From assembly GCA_025531455.1 (NCBI GenBank), contig JAMYHL010000063.1:62001-126000 (forward strand): a stretch of 64,000 bases of DNA, given 5' to 3'. Origin of the DNA: Apiotrichum sp. Y4204 (Eukaryota > Basidiomycota > Tremellomycetes > Trichosporonales > Trichosporonaceae). The translations under genes were made by a program, and so were the position numbers. The notes below the pieces were generated by a model. It was not told the origin of the DNA. It did not search any database and saw only the letters and a program-made list of their open reading frames with translations. Shown here piece by piece: positions 26,339 through 37,796 of the stretch; position 1 is the first letter of the stretch, and every line of letters begins with the position of its first letter.

Positions 26339-28997
26339 CTAAGTGGAAGGGAAGTAGTAAGGGAGGTTGTGTCCGTCTCCCCCAGGGAGAAGCCATGTGA
26401 AGTCCGTGTCACCTTGAAATGCCCCTACACTGTCGAACAGAGAAAACGTTGGCACATTGCCAAGCCGGAAAAATGTCGTATCGATTGGAGATGGCCCTTG
26501 AGCTTCCAGCTCACCAACTGGAGCTGAGTGAGATGAATCAGCTGATGGTCCCGATACGGGTTTCAGGTCTTTGGGATCACTCCGCCCTTCGTCTTGCCGG
26601 CGTGCATCTCGGGTGTCGTGAGCAAGAGGCCTATACCAGGCAAAACGTTGTCCTTTTGTGGCGTTTGTGCGTGGGCCCACATGCTCGGGGGCTCTCACAC
26701 GACAGACTCGGATGGTTTCGTCTAAAACCTCAACCGATCCCAAAGCGACTGGGTAGAGCGAAACGAAGTGTCGAAGAATAGTCGAGGTGGCATGGAGGAT
26801 TTTTGTAGCTTCCTCTTCTTGGATCCGGTTCTCGCTTACTCGAGCCGATAGGACGCATGCCAACAGCAGCCGGCCTGTGAATAACAATCGATAAGCCATC
26901 ACTACGGGTCAGCGGCTTGCAGCTTCCACTGACACAGATAACACACGACTCACGGATATCGCACCGGGCGAGATTAGAGGTAGCACCCAACTGAACAACC
27001 AGAGCAACCAAGTCGCGAGCCGACCCGATTAACAAGCCTCGATGCTGTTCGAGAAGTAGCGGTCGTGGGTTTGCGCTGAGAGTTTCCAGTTGTAGATAAC
27101 GGGCTCCAACTAGCAGTTGTACCATGTGGTCAATTGAGACCACTTGCTCCGTAGCGACAGAATATCCGGGAAGCGTAGATCGCGCCTTGGGTTCCGGTTC
27201 CGAAAATTCGGAAGGAGCTTGACTTCTCCACTTGTTCAGGCAAGTCATCGTTTTGCTCAGTCGCTCAGCATCATCGTCATCGGGCCGACTTTGGCGGGAG
27301 ACTTCGTTGAGGAAATCACAATTGGCAACAAACGGGTGGTGCGACGACGCTCGGAAGGCACTTTCAAGGACTGCGGAAATTTGAACTAGTTGTCGGAACG
27401 TTTCAACATGTCTAGCGTCGTTGTCTTCAATCCGGCAATCTGATGTGATGTCCGAGTTGTCATCCTTGAAGGGTTCTGGGATTGGGACATCCATGTCCCA
27501 AATGTGCATAAGATGGGGACGGCCGCAGAAGGCAGAGATTTGCTTGTCCCAAACGTACACGGCCCAAGCTGTGCGCTGGATGCGAGTCAGCTCGTGATGA
27601 ATCGTTTGACGTACAGACCTTACTTCCCGAAGAACAGAGCTTTCCATAATGGTCGGCGTTATGTATCGCTGTAGACCGCCATCCAATGTCCTTGATAATG
27701 CCTCAGCGAATAACCCTTGGGCCACAGGGTGAGGAATGTTATCGACACAGTGAAACATAGAGGCGAAAAAGCGGCTTTGTATAGCGTAAATGACATTGTC
27801 GCTGCCCACGGCGCGCTCTAGCAAGCGGCTGAAGAGATCCTGGTAGCGCAAGCCAGCAGTAGTAGGAGCATCCGCATCCGTTCGCACACGAGGGTCAAGA
27901 GTGTAACGTGAAGCCAGCATGCACATGGAGATGACGAGAGCAGCGAATGCGTGGTTGTTCCACTGGTAAAGCTCCTGGAAAAACGAGGGAATGTGGAGAA
28001 TGGGCCACACAGGATGAATCGTAGTGAAGAATATCCTCAACAAGTCACTCATCAGATCCGGTGGGACTGGTAAAATGTTAGCTCAAAGCCTTGTGGCACA
28101 CCAACTTGTCTCGGGAATGCTAGAAATAAGCTCATCCCCAGCCTGCGAAGGCGCGACCTCGCGACCTGGGAAGTACTCCCCAGCGCGGTCGAAGCCATGA
28201 CCAGCTGAGCCCTCGTGAAGCAAGTCTTGCAGCCACTGCCAGTCTGGTTCTATTGCACTTTCCGTTACAGGAGATCGTTCTGTCGCAAGTTGCCTTGTCG
28301 TTTCCCTTTAGTCAGACATTGTATCATCCTGTCAACGTACAATAAGGGAAGCCCCGATGTGGAGCCAGCATGGTGTGACAAACCATGATACGACACATAA
28401 AAGTGCGCAGTTTTGTCAGAATCAAGGACTGCTGTTAGCGGCCAGCTTTAATAGCATTAAGACCATACCACGTCGTTTCCGCGGCATATCACCATGGCGG
28501 CTCTCACTGGAGCTGGAAGGCTGGGATCGTTTGGAACCACCTGCAGGTGTCGCTGCTCTGGGAGGTTAGAGATACACCCGCCTAGTACGCAAATGACACA
28601 TAGATCGCCACCGATTACTTACCTGGGTTCTACGCTTGAGAGCACGGTTCTTGAGTTTCCAACTTTTGTCGAAAACTGACATGTCGCATTTGCTGCAACG
28701 CATTTTGCGCAAGGATTTTCATGACCACACTGACGTTCGCTTAGCATGTGTACTGCCGAATACACGCCGCCTCAAGCGACATACCTTAATCTTTCGAGCT
28801 CTTCTCTAGTTAGCACCGAGACAGACATGGAGAAGTGGAAAAGGAAAGTGGCAGGAAGCAGAAGTCTCGAAAAGGTGGCCACCAAGTGCTTACCGGCATC
28901 TGTCACAGGCACGTAGAAATCGAATCCGCGTGTCGTCCACTGGATGCGATGACGGTGGAGTCATAGGGCTTCGCTGAGCGCCCGGCGACTGGGACAT
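26339..28997 (-). CDS. Zn2Cys6 fungal transcription factor
   Basis: Binuclear zinc-cluster regulator with a fungal-specific middle-homology domain. Start MSQSPGAQRSPMTPPSSHP at 28997. The zinc cluster is split over three exons: RACDRCR, then ARKIK, then CGHENPCAKCVAANATC. With the acceptor ending at 28801 the spacing is the canonical CX2CX6CX5CX2CX6C. The regulatory domain (26900-28050) begins LLRIFFTTIHPVWPILHIPS, and contains SRFFASMFHCVDNIPHP, QRTAWAVYVWDKQISAFCGR and PHLMHIWDMDVPIPEP, all typical of Fungal_trans. The C-terminal part is MMAYRLLFTGRLLLACVLSA and an acidic/Pro-rich end. I cannot name target genes. The neighbours are unrelated, so it is not an obvious pathway-specific cluster regulator. 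Confidence 0.9.
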
Positions 28998-29441
28998 AAT
29001 AGATAGGGCTCTTTGGCCACAGATGAGGTCCAAAGATAATGCGATTTGCGATGCTTGCTAGATCGCTAGAATTTTAGTTGCGATGAGTCGCAGAGACCTC
29101 ACTTCATCAACGTCAGGGCAGGGATCAGGAGTGGAGGGGGGAGGATATGGCCGGCTGTGGCCGCCGGTGGAACCGGAAGCATTTATTCACGTCACAATGG
29201 GTACTGGGTTAATGGGTTAGTGGGTTCAATTATCAATGAGCACCATGCGTTGTACCTCGAGTATGTATGTACAGTACCTCAGTCCAGCTACATGGAAGTA
29301 CTTGCTTTCTGTTACACATTTCTTCGGGGATCAATTCTAGTTATATCAATTCCAGCTGCAGCGATGTAGCGGATCATATACTGTGGATGCATTTCACTGT
29401 TTAGCAGTTGCCGTTTCACTATCTCCCGTCATGAGTTACGA
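28998..29441. other. Intergenic region
   Basis: Separates the start of the Zn2Cys6 gene from the stop of the EDE1-like gene, both on the minus strand. No gene seen. Confidence 0.6.
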
Positions 29442-32400
29442 TTACTTAGAGTCGAGGAGTACATTGAGCGCTTTCTGGAAGCTGTACCCGTTGGCATCGA
29501 GAGCTTCAACCACGAGGGTTCGCGAAAAGCCCATTCCACAGAGCTGGGATGTCAGTTTTATGCCTTCACAGGAGCAGATCACCTACTTTCTTGACATCCT
29601 CGAGATCGTCAGGCTGTGGAAGGTCAGGGCGGTCAGGCAGGGGTGGTGCCTGTGTCGTCGTTGCAGTCGGCTGAGATGACGATTCTGCTGGGCTGATGGT
29701 CAGGACAATTGGGCCGTGTCACACAACTCACGTGGGCCCTGGAGCAAAGTCACCACCAAACGCATCATCGAACGAAAGGGTGTTCGAAGGACCTGGGGGA
29801 GCGGATTTCGGCAAACCCCACTCATCCAGACCTTGAGGGGCCGATACTACCTCGTACGACTTATCCGAGTTCGTTTGGACGTTAGAAGGCGGCTTGTCAA
29901 AATCGTCGTCAAAACTCGCGAACTCATCATCAAAAGCAGACGACGTTGGTTGTTGTTGGGGCTTGGTGGTACCAGCGGAAAAATCGGGGAAGTCGAATTC
30001 GTCCTCATCCTCAAACCGAGTCGCTTTAGGAAGCGTAGCTGCGGCTGGACCGGTGGATGCAGGGTTGAAAGTCGAATGGGGCGCGAAAGGGGCCCCGAAC
30101 GGGTCCATTGTGGACGAAGCATTCTGGCTTGAAGACATACCCATTGGTGCGCCAAACGGGTCGAGCTCCGCCGGGGCGACCCCAGCACCTTGAGGTTGGT
30201 TCATAGAGCGAGTTGCTGGTGGCGGCGGCGCACTACGACGTGCTTTTTGGGAATCTTCGGGAGACGCGGAGGGCGAAAGAGGCGCAGTGGGCGGCGGTAG
30301 GGGTGTGATGCCTTGTGGAGACGACAGAACGTTCGTGTCGTCGTCGCCTTTCGGGGACAGGGATCGGGAGTAATCACGTCGAGGTCCTTCGAGGTCCTCT
30401 GGACCTTCCTCCTCATCGGAGGATTCGTCATTAGCCTGTTCCTCCTGAGGTGACTGCTGCAGCGGAGTGTCTGGCACGCTTGAGGGCGGTATCGGGTTGG
30501 TTGACACTGTCCGAGCAACATCGGGATGCGTGTCATGAGAGAACACAGGCGATTGAGGCGATGTGGAGGAAAGAGGAGCATCTGCGTTGGCGGGTGGATG
30601 GTCATTCGTCCGGGTATGGAAGTCAGCGAACGCAGCATCGAAATCAGAATCTTCGGCGGGGGGAACCGCCTGGGAGGAAGCATCGAACGAATCGCCGAAT
30701 CCGGGCACACCAGCTGGCGCACTAGCAGGCACACCAGCGGGCACATCAGCGGGCACACCAGCGGGCACATCAGCGGGCTCGGGCGCATGCGGTGCGATAG
30801 CATTCTGCTCAACAGTTGGAGGAATCGATGAGGTTGATGCTCCAAAAGGATCAACTTTGTCCTCGTTGAATTCTTCTACCGCCTCATCGTGCTGGAGGGT
30901 TTCTGGTTGAGAGAGATCCTTCGAAGCTTCCTCGTCCTGCCCGGCGAGAACAGCTCCGCCGACAAGACCCGAAACGGCAGCGGCGCCACCGGCGAAAGCG
31001 GCCGCTCCAGTCACTTGGGAACGGTCCGAAGAGGCAGAGGTGGTACGGTTGAGGCGATTGAAAGGGTTCATAGATCCCCTAGAGTTGCCGGTCGCCTCAG
31101 GGCTGAGCGTTCGAGCCGGAGAGGTGACCCTGTGGTCCGAATGTTGGCTATCGGCCTCAGCTTCGTGAACCTCCTTCTGAACTGCATCTCGGGCAGCCTC
31201 CGCAGTAGACACTTGTTTCTTGGCGATGGCGACCATGCCCTTCTGCTGCCTCGCTTCCTTCTTGATTTTGTCCAAAAGAAGCTTTAGCCCTGTTTTTTCG
31301 TCTTCGAGTTCCTTCATGCGTTTCTGTAAAGCACGGACCTCTTCCTTGTCGTGGAGAAGACTTTGTTCAAGTTCCTGCTTCTCCATCCGCATGGCGGTCA
31401 GGTCACTTTGAGCAGAGATAACCTCGGCTTCGAATTGCTTGAGCTTCGCCGTCTGTTCCCCGACTCGGACGCGAAGGTCGGCCACCGCCTTGGTCTCCGT
31501 CTCGTGCTTCATTCGTGCAGTTGAGAGCTCGGACTCTAGAGTTGAAAGTTGCGCAGTGGTCGAAGCAGCATTCTGTTCCAATTCGGATCGTGTGCGTTCC
31601 AATTCAGCAACCGAGCGGTTGGTGTTGGCCAGCTGATTTTTCATGTTTCCCAAATCAGCCGACTTGTCAAGAGCGGCTGAAGGGGCCTCGCTAGCCTCCT
31701 CACCAAGAAGGTCGCGAGTTGGCTGAGGGGTCAACTGGGGAGGCGCTGTTCATGTTAGTTATATTCAAACGACGACGAGCGTACGTAATGACGCAGCCTT
31801 AGGCGGATGCGATGTGTCCACCGTGGCCCGTCGAGAGGGAGGCTGAGGCAAAAATGGAGTCGCTGGGACAGCAGGGACAACAGCAGCAGCTGGTGCGGGG
31901 GCTTCGTCATCGAAGAGGTCGAAAAGGTCTTTTGGCGCTGTTGACTGCTGGGTAACGTGCGAACGGAGCTTAGGTGGAATCAAGCTGGTTGGTAGAGTTG
32001 TTGGAATATCTTTGCCCGCCAATTTCGAGTTGATGAGATGCATTGCGACAGCAAACTCATCAGGGTCAAGCTTGCCTTCTTGACGAATATCGGCCAGATC
32101 CCAGATGCTCGCCAGCGTACCTTCATCAAGCTGACTTTGCAGCATAAAGGGCACTGCAACGTCACCTTCGATGACACCCTTGTTCTGGGTGTCCAACTGC
32201 GCGAAAAAGCGATCCGACGCCGCCTTGGCCTCGGCTGTGACGTCCCACTGCCCGGTTGAATCAGACGTTGGGAGACCATGGGTCGCTTTTTGAGCCATTG
32301 TGGGTGTCATGGTGGAGGACCGAGGGGGAGTAGCAATAGCCGTGTGGCTCTGTCCGGTGAGTTGAGGTTGAAGGGTACCAGTGAGTTGACGTTGGATTGG

Positions 32401-33196
32401 GCTACCAGGTTGGTGGGAGAGCGAAGAAGGGCTGGTTGGCGCAGGCCTGCCACCGGAAGCTGCTTCATAAGTTCCGGGAGGCAGTGTAGCGGGAAGCACC
32501 AGAGATGGGTTGGCCATGCAGCTCTGAATGAGATACATGCCGATGATGAAGTCGGCAAGGTCCAGCGCTCCGCGTTGTTGTGTATCCGCAAGATTCCTAA
32601 GCGTGAGTTAGATAGGAAAATGGGTACATGAACTCACCAGATCTGACCTAGCTTGTCGTAGTTAAGCTGGCTCTTCAGAAATACGTCGCGGGCTTTATCA
32701 CCGCTGACAATGCCATTCGTGGGTCCACATCCCACAAACATACGAGTAAAATTGGTACGGTCCGCAGGGGTAAGGGGGGGAAGGTTGCTGCCCGTCACGT
32801 TGGCCGACAGTGGGCCTTGAGCCTGCGGCGGCGGATGATATCCACTGAAGGATGGATATGGTCCAGGCTTCGACACAAAGGACGGGTCCACTTGATTGGG
32901 GTTACCACTCTTCTGGACCCAGCCGATGATACGCGCTGCCTTGTACCACCCCTCTCTCGTGAGGAAGCCGTTGTTGTCAGGATCCGCTATAGCCCAGATT
33001 TCGCCTAGAGTCTGCTGGGGCAAACCCGACGTGGTGAAGAAAGGGAGTGCATCCTTCCCTGGCAATACTCCAGTCTACAAACAACGGTTAGCTGTTGAAG
33101 AATCAACGCCATGGGAGTGTACAAACTCACACCATCCTTGTCGATAGCTGCAAAGAGCTGATCATAGTATTGTTTTTCCACACCTGTAGTGGCCAT
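29442..33196 (-). CDS. EDE1: EH-domain endocytic scaffold, EDE1/Eps15-like
   Basis: Early-arriving endocytic coat organiser that binds NPF-containing adaptors and ubiquitin. Start MATTGVEKQYYDQLFAAIDK at 33196. Three EH domains are visible: LGEIWAIADPDNNGFLTREG, then YDKLGQIW followed by NLADTQQRGALDLADF, and SIWDLADIRQEGKLDPDEFA. A coiled coil follows (about 31250-31660, rich in Leu/Glu/Lys heptads), then a low-complexity Pro/Ser/Ala region with GVPADVPA repeats and DPFGA motifs. The apparent stop at 29728 is intronic (donor GTGAGT). Two more exons add DLEDVKK and a UBA domain, LCGMGFSRTLVVEALDANGY, ending LLDSK at 29442. This gives roughly 1150-1200 aa and the complete Ede1 order EH-EH-EH-coil-UBA. 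Confidence 0.93.
30700..30785 (-). repeat. In-frame GVPADVPA coding repeat in EDE1
   Basis: The + strand shows alternating GGGCACACCAGC and GGGCACATCAGC 12-mers, a 24-bp unit repeated about three times with flanking partial copies. It encodes a Pro/Ala/Val chain of GVPA and DVPA tetrapeptides in the disordered linker between the coiled coil and the UBA domain. Confidence 0.9.
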
Positions 33197-34146
33197 GTTT
33201 GAGAGTCGACTGCGTTGACGCGAGTGTTTAGCGTAATCGACGGGCGATGTCAAGCAGGAGCTGTCTATGATCGGGACTGGCAAGCGTCGGGTTGGGTTGT
33301 CAACCTATTGAACGGCGGATGTCGGCGCCCACGGCGAGTTTCTTTCTGTTCAAATGTGGCTGTCACTTGCAAAGGGAACGGGAGGAAAGAGCAACGATGA
33401 TAAGAGGAGGGGACAGAAGACGGTGGATAGAGGCAAGAGGATGTGTAAAGTGGGGAAACGGTTGGTAACTTGGGATTGGGGGTGGATGAAAGGATAGGGT
33501 GTACAGAATGGTGTAGGCAGCTACGTAGCTCGGTACGCTCGGTGCCGACCAAGTTGATGCGTCGATGGCGCTCAGTGGATCAGTGGATCAGTGGCCAGTG
33601 GCCTGCCTGGCGGCTGCCCTGTGCCTGCAGCAGAGCTTGGGCGCTTGAGCGGCCATGGGTAGTGTGCAGTGTGCAGTGTGTACCCTGCGTGCAGGCGTGT
33701 GGTGCGCGTGGTGCATGGTGGTGCTGGCATATTGCATATTGGCCTATGGCATGCTGTCATGCTGGCGGTGCTATAGTGGGAGTCCAACTGCCCTACCACC
33801 TCGGCCACCACTAGCTAACTAGCTCCACTACTGAGCCGCGGACCGTAAGGCTAGCTGCACCAGCGTACACGGTTCGCGGTTCGCCGATAAATCAGGGCCT
33901 ATCAGCTATCTAGCCAAGCCAGGGCACCCTCACTGATATTCCGTCACACAACCATAGACAACCATCTACAAGCTACAGCCCTCTGCACCCTTCGGCACAG
34001 CTCTGCCCCGCTACTGGGAGCTTACATAATCAATTGCATTCCTTCAGCAGCGGCTACCTCCACATTAGTATGTCCTCTTCACCAAGGTTGAGGGAGTAAG
34101 GCTAAGGACTGTTCTTTCCGTTTCCCAATATCTCACAACTTTCGAC
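33197..34146. other. Divergent promoter region
   Basis: About 950 bases between the divergent EDE1-like and WD40 genes. The part near 33200-33520 is likely EDE1 leader (pyrimidine-rich on the minus strand). Short GTGGATCA and GTGCAGTGTG repeats lie near 33575-33600 and 33660-33680. No gene seen. Confidence 0.6.
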
Positions 34147-35493
34147 ATGCAAACGACAGACCCGAATCTTCTCTTTCATACGGATCAACAGCTCGCAGAC
34201 GCGTCCAATAGGGAGCGCAAGGTCCGGGCTGCTGAAGCTGTAGGAAATCCCATCAAGGTCACGAGCAAAGTCCTCGACGTGGTTGTTCGCGGACAAGAGG
34301 CATGGTCTGCTGAGTCAGGTTGGCAAGCAAGACGCGTAGATCTTAGCGTATGTGTAAACTAGGGATGTCGTTAACAGCATGAGTCGGGCAAAACCAAAAT
34401 GCTTTACAAAGGGCACAAAGGTCCGGTGACCTGTGTGCGATTACATGACGTCGGAGGTCAACAGCCGTGGCTCGCAGTCATCACGTCGTCTTGGGACAAG
34501 ACAATTCGTATCTGGGACTCTCAAGCAAGTAGAAATCGGGCTTCATTGCCTGTACGCTAGAATTGATGCTAACGCCCAGACTGGAGAGGTTGTATGTATT
34601 CTTGTGGGGCATAGCGATTTCGTAAAGTCGGTCACCGTCCTCCCAACAATGCCTCCGACTCTGCTTTCGACTTCATCGGACAAATCATTTCAACTCTGGG
34701 ATCTTTCGCCCTTAGAAGGGAAACGATGTCCCGTGTCGCGCCAGGTAGTAAAGGAACATTCTCGACCTATCGACTCGGCGGCCTTTCGGCTGAGCGATGA
34801 TGATTCACTGACCGTTTGGACTGCAGACTCTTTGGGAGCTCTCAAGCAATGGGCCATGCCTCAGGTGGGTGTGTTATTTGTATCTGCTCTGACAATAGAC
34901 GGGTTCTGGGCCGCTTGAGTTCGTCAAGGACTTGCCTTTCCATGAGACAACCATAGCTGGACTCGCATCCTCTGAAGAGGGTGTCTGGAGCGGTAGGTTC
35001 CAGACGCGAAGAAAAGCAACATGTCTGACTCTAGTCTCCATGGACAAAACTGCGCGACTTCACGGGCCGCAAGGCGCCATTCTCCAGCACCCCAGTGCTG
35101 TCCGATCAATCCTTCTCAACCCAAACGGACTGCCGTACATTGTGACTGGATCCGATGACGAGAATTTGAGGGTATGGGATGTGGCAGCAATTGGAGACAC
35201 GAATGTCAAACCTTTGTCTGTCGTCCCGGGACATTGTGCAGAGGTATTGGCTCTTGCCACTTGGGTTAAAGACACTGGTGGCAAGAAGCAAGTGTTTGTT
35301 GTGTCGGCTGGTCTTGATGGAACGCTGAGGAGATGGTCGATCGAAGGTAGGTGCTTCTACATGACGTCTGTCTAATACCATAGAACTTTTGAACCCGAAA
35401 CCCCTCAACTACACCCCAATCGTCAAGCCTGACGCCTTCATGACTGAAGACGAGGCAAGGGAGCTTGCTGAGCTGCTATCCGACGAGGAGTAA
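34147..35493 (+). CDS. WD40-repeat protein of unknown function
   Basis: Probably a seven-bladed beta-propeller of about 380 aa that scaffolds protein contacts. Start MQTTDPNLLFHTDQQLADAS. WD signatures across exons include GHKGPVTCVRLHDVGGQQPW, SWDKTIRIWDSQ, VGHSDFVKSVTVLP, SSDKSFQLWDLSPL, MDKTARLHGP, TGSDDENLRVWDVAAIGD and SAGLDGTLRRWSIE. The N-terminal segment before the propeller (IKVTSKVLDVVVRGQEAW) seems shared with fungal WD40 proteins I cannot name. The C-terminal tail is acidic (MTEDEARELAELLSDEE). At least four short introns are needed, the first just after codon DLS near 34349. It converges with the SAM35-like gene, with only 17 bp between stops. Confidence 0.85.
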
Positions 35494-35510
35494 CAGCCGC
35501 GCACCGTCGA

Positions 35511-36477
35511 TCATGGCGAAAGGCTACGACCGGCGAAGTCCATCACCTTGGCGACATAGCTTTCCAGCTCGGAACTCTCTTCAAGATGTAGTCGAAGAGT
35601 AGAACTCGACGGCAGGGAATAAATACAATAGAGATGTGAGGCAATAAGGGCATCGAGTGGAGTTGGTGCGCTGCAGTGTTAGAGATTGGCCAGCTCCGTA
35701 CTTACTCAGCTCCCAAGGCCCAAGACTTGCCAAGCTTGGCTTGAAGAGCACCCAGGGCCTCAACGCCTCCTGCAATCATCTCTTCCTGGTCAATGACTCT
35801 ATCGTCTCCCGTGAGAGCGGCCGGCAGCGGCGTGGTGAGACCGGCAACCAGAGCTGGGGGCTCCGATAGCAACAGAGGAAGACGTTTGACCGTGTGAGGA
35901 GTGGAGGCGATATATGCTGGAAACAGGCGGACAAGAACTAGCTGTGCCAATGCTAATGCCGCGTCATACATCTCTTGGTTGGGCATACCATGGAACCTGG
36001 TTGGTCAGGATACCCCGGACAAATCACATACTTTGCTGAAGGACCGCTAAGAGGATGAGTGTTGTCGAGCCAGGAGCGTATCTCATTACCAGACACGAGG
36101 CGATTCTCACTGAGGACATGTAGAGTCGGCAATTCGCCGCCTGGAGCTGCGTCCTCATTCACCCAAGGCCGGACTTGAACGGGAACTGAGCGCAACAAGA
36201 AGAGCAGTTGCGCCCGGAGACAAGCTGGCACTGTAGAAGCCCAGCTACGTTGATGGGGGAAGGAATCGCACTCGACTGGGGGAATCTGCTGTTAGACAGG
36301 AGCCAAGGATGGTGGTGTTGTAAGCCACGCTTTACTTGCCCAGAGAGTGTACGGAGACTGGACGTTGCCAAGCGTTCGCGTTTGTTTCCAATCCAAAGTC
36401 GCCTGTTGCTCCAAGGTGACCAACGGAAACTTGGCGTAAAATGAGTTGACCCACTGAGGGGCCTTGAAGAGCGACAT
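35511..36477 (-). CDS. Mitochondrial outer-membrane SAM35/metaxin-like protein
   Basis: Likely subunit of the sorting and assembly machinery for beta-barrel proteins of the mitochondrial outer membrane. Start MSLFKAPQWVNSFYAKFPLV at 36477, resembling fungal Sam35/metaxin N-termini (FPL...). Next comes LGNVQSPYTLW, a 54-nt intron with a GC donor (GCAAGT, 36286-36339), then IPPVECDSFPHQRSW and LRAQLLFLLRSVPVQVRPW with the thioredoxin-like GELPTLHVL. The C-terminal GST-like part has EMYDAALALAQLVLVRLFPA. After an intron at about 35690-35705 it ends PTPLDALIASHLYCIYSLPS...YVAKVMDFAGRSLSP. The apparent stop at 35702 is in that intron. About 285 aa. Metaxin/Tom37 family identity is good; the exact subunit is inference. 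Confidence 0.72.
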
Positions 36478-37796
36478 GAGGGCTCGGAGTCTCAAGAAGA
36501 AACGCAGACGAAGTGTATGGGGTTTAATGCGGAAGAGGCCCGGAGGCCAGGAGGTCATCCATCTCGGTCATCCAAGTTCCAATCAGTACTGTACATACAT
36601 TCCAAGATGAATGGCTTGCAATGGAGGTGCGACTGGGAAGTTCAGTTATGTAATCTCTTCGCTGTGCACGTGACCCTTCAAGCTAGCGTAGCAGTAGGTG
36701 CAGTAGGTGATCTGCACTGCATACTAAACGATCTACTACGACTGCACTGCTGCACACAGGGTGTAAGAGTAGGGAACGACGTGCAAAGGCGCGGATGCAT
36801 AGCGGTCGCGGTGAGGAGCTGTGCAGCATGTACAGTACCGCCTGTACCACACAGCTTTCCCTATGTCTCTCAGCAATGATCCGTCAGACCCAGGATACTT
36901 CCCATTGTCACCACCACGTTGAATTTTGAAGAGACATGAGAGCGGTGCGCAGAAAACACAGCTGTGACAGTCCCGAGAGTTTCATGATCAGTTGGAACGG
37001 CCTTCCAAGGTCGGAGTTGAACAAGGTTGATTCCGGCTCCGACGTCGATGTGCAAGGATAATTTCTTTCACGCTCACGCTCTACAGCGTCGTCTTTAGCG
37101 GCAAAGGATTGGCGGCAAGGGAATGTTCTGGGTGAGCTCTTGAAGGAGTTACAGTACTCACCGAGGTCAAAGGTCCGCTTGTTTTATCGTGCAAAGATGC
37201 AGCTGGACGGGCCGAACGCTGGAGGTTAAACTTGGATGCGCGTGGATCTCCGCAAAACATACACAAAGTGCAAGGCCTGGACGCCTGGATCACCTGGATG
37301 TGACATGTGCCACTGTAAGAGTCCGTGTGATGAACGGAGAGGTTCATGGAGCCACAAAGCTGTGTGCAGCTCCGTTCCCCCGCGCACGACACACTACTGC
37401 GTACACACACCGCTTCCCCCCTGACCGCTTCACCTTTGGCGCTTTGGCAGCAGATGTGTTCCATGTGCCAGGGGCGGTGATAGAGTGTGAAACAAGTCCG
37501 CAAGCATTGCCTCAAGACATGATCTGCGGTGAGATCTCCAGATCTCCAGGGGATCTCAACCTCGTTTTGTCCTGATTCTTGACTACGCGTCCTACGCGTA
37601 CAACGCGCGACGTTTTGAGCAATCCGGGTCCCTCTGGGCCTTTGTCATGGAAAGCAGATGCGATCTTGTCTGTCCGTCTGCAATCCCTTATAAGTCTATC
37701 TGATTTACGACCAAATGTGGGTACGCTTTTTCCTCCATTATATCTCACACGACTTCCTGAACTTTCCTTGCATACCTTCGTCAAACTACCACTTGC
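36478..37796. other. Divergent intergenic region
   Basis: About 1.3 kb between two divergent starts. Overlapping short frames only. CT-rich sequence at 37700-37790 is probably the leader of the following + strand gene. Confidence 0.55.

Noticed and set aside
29728..29760. Apparent stop codon of the EDE1-like gene at 29728
   Set aside because: The stop overlaps a GTGAGT donor; splicing onward adds exons ending in a clear UBA domain (LCGMGFSRTLVVEALDANGY) with its own stop at 29442.
35702..35720. Apparent stop of the SAM35-like gene at 35702
   Set aside because: It is part of a GTAAGT donor; the next exon continues with metaxin-like sequence and stops at 35511.
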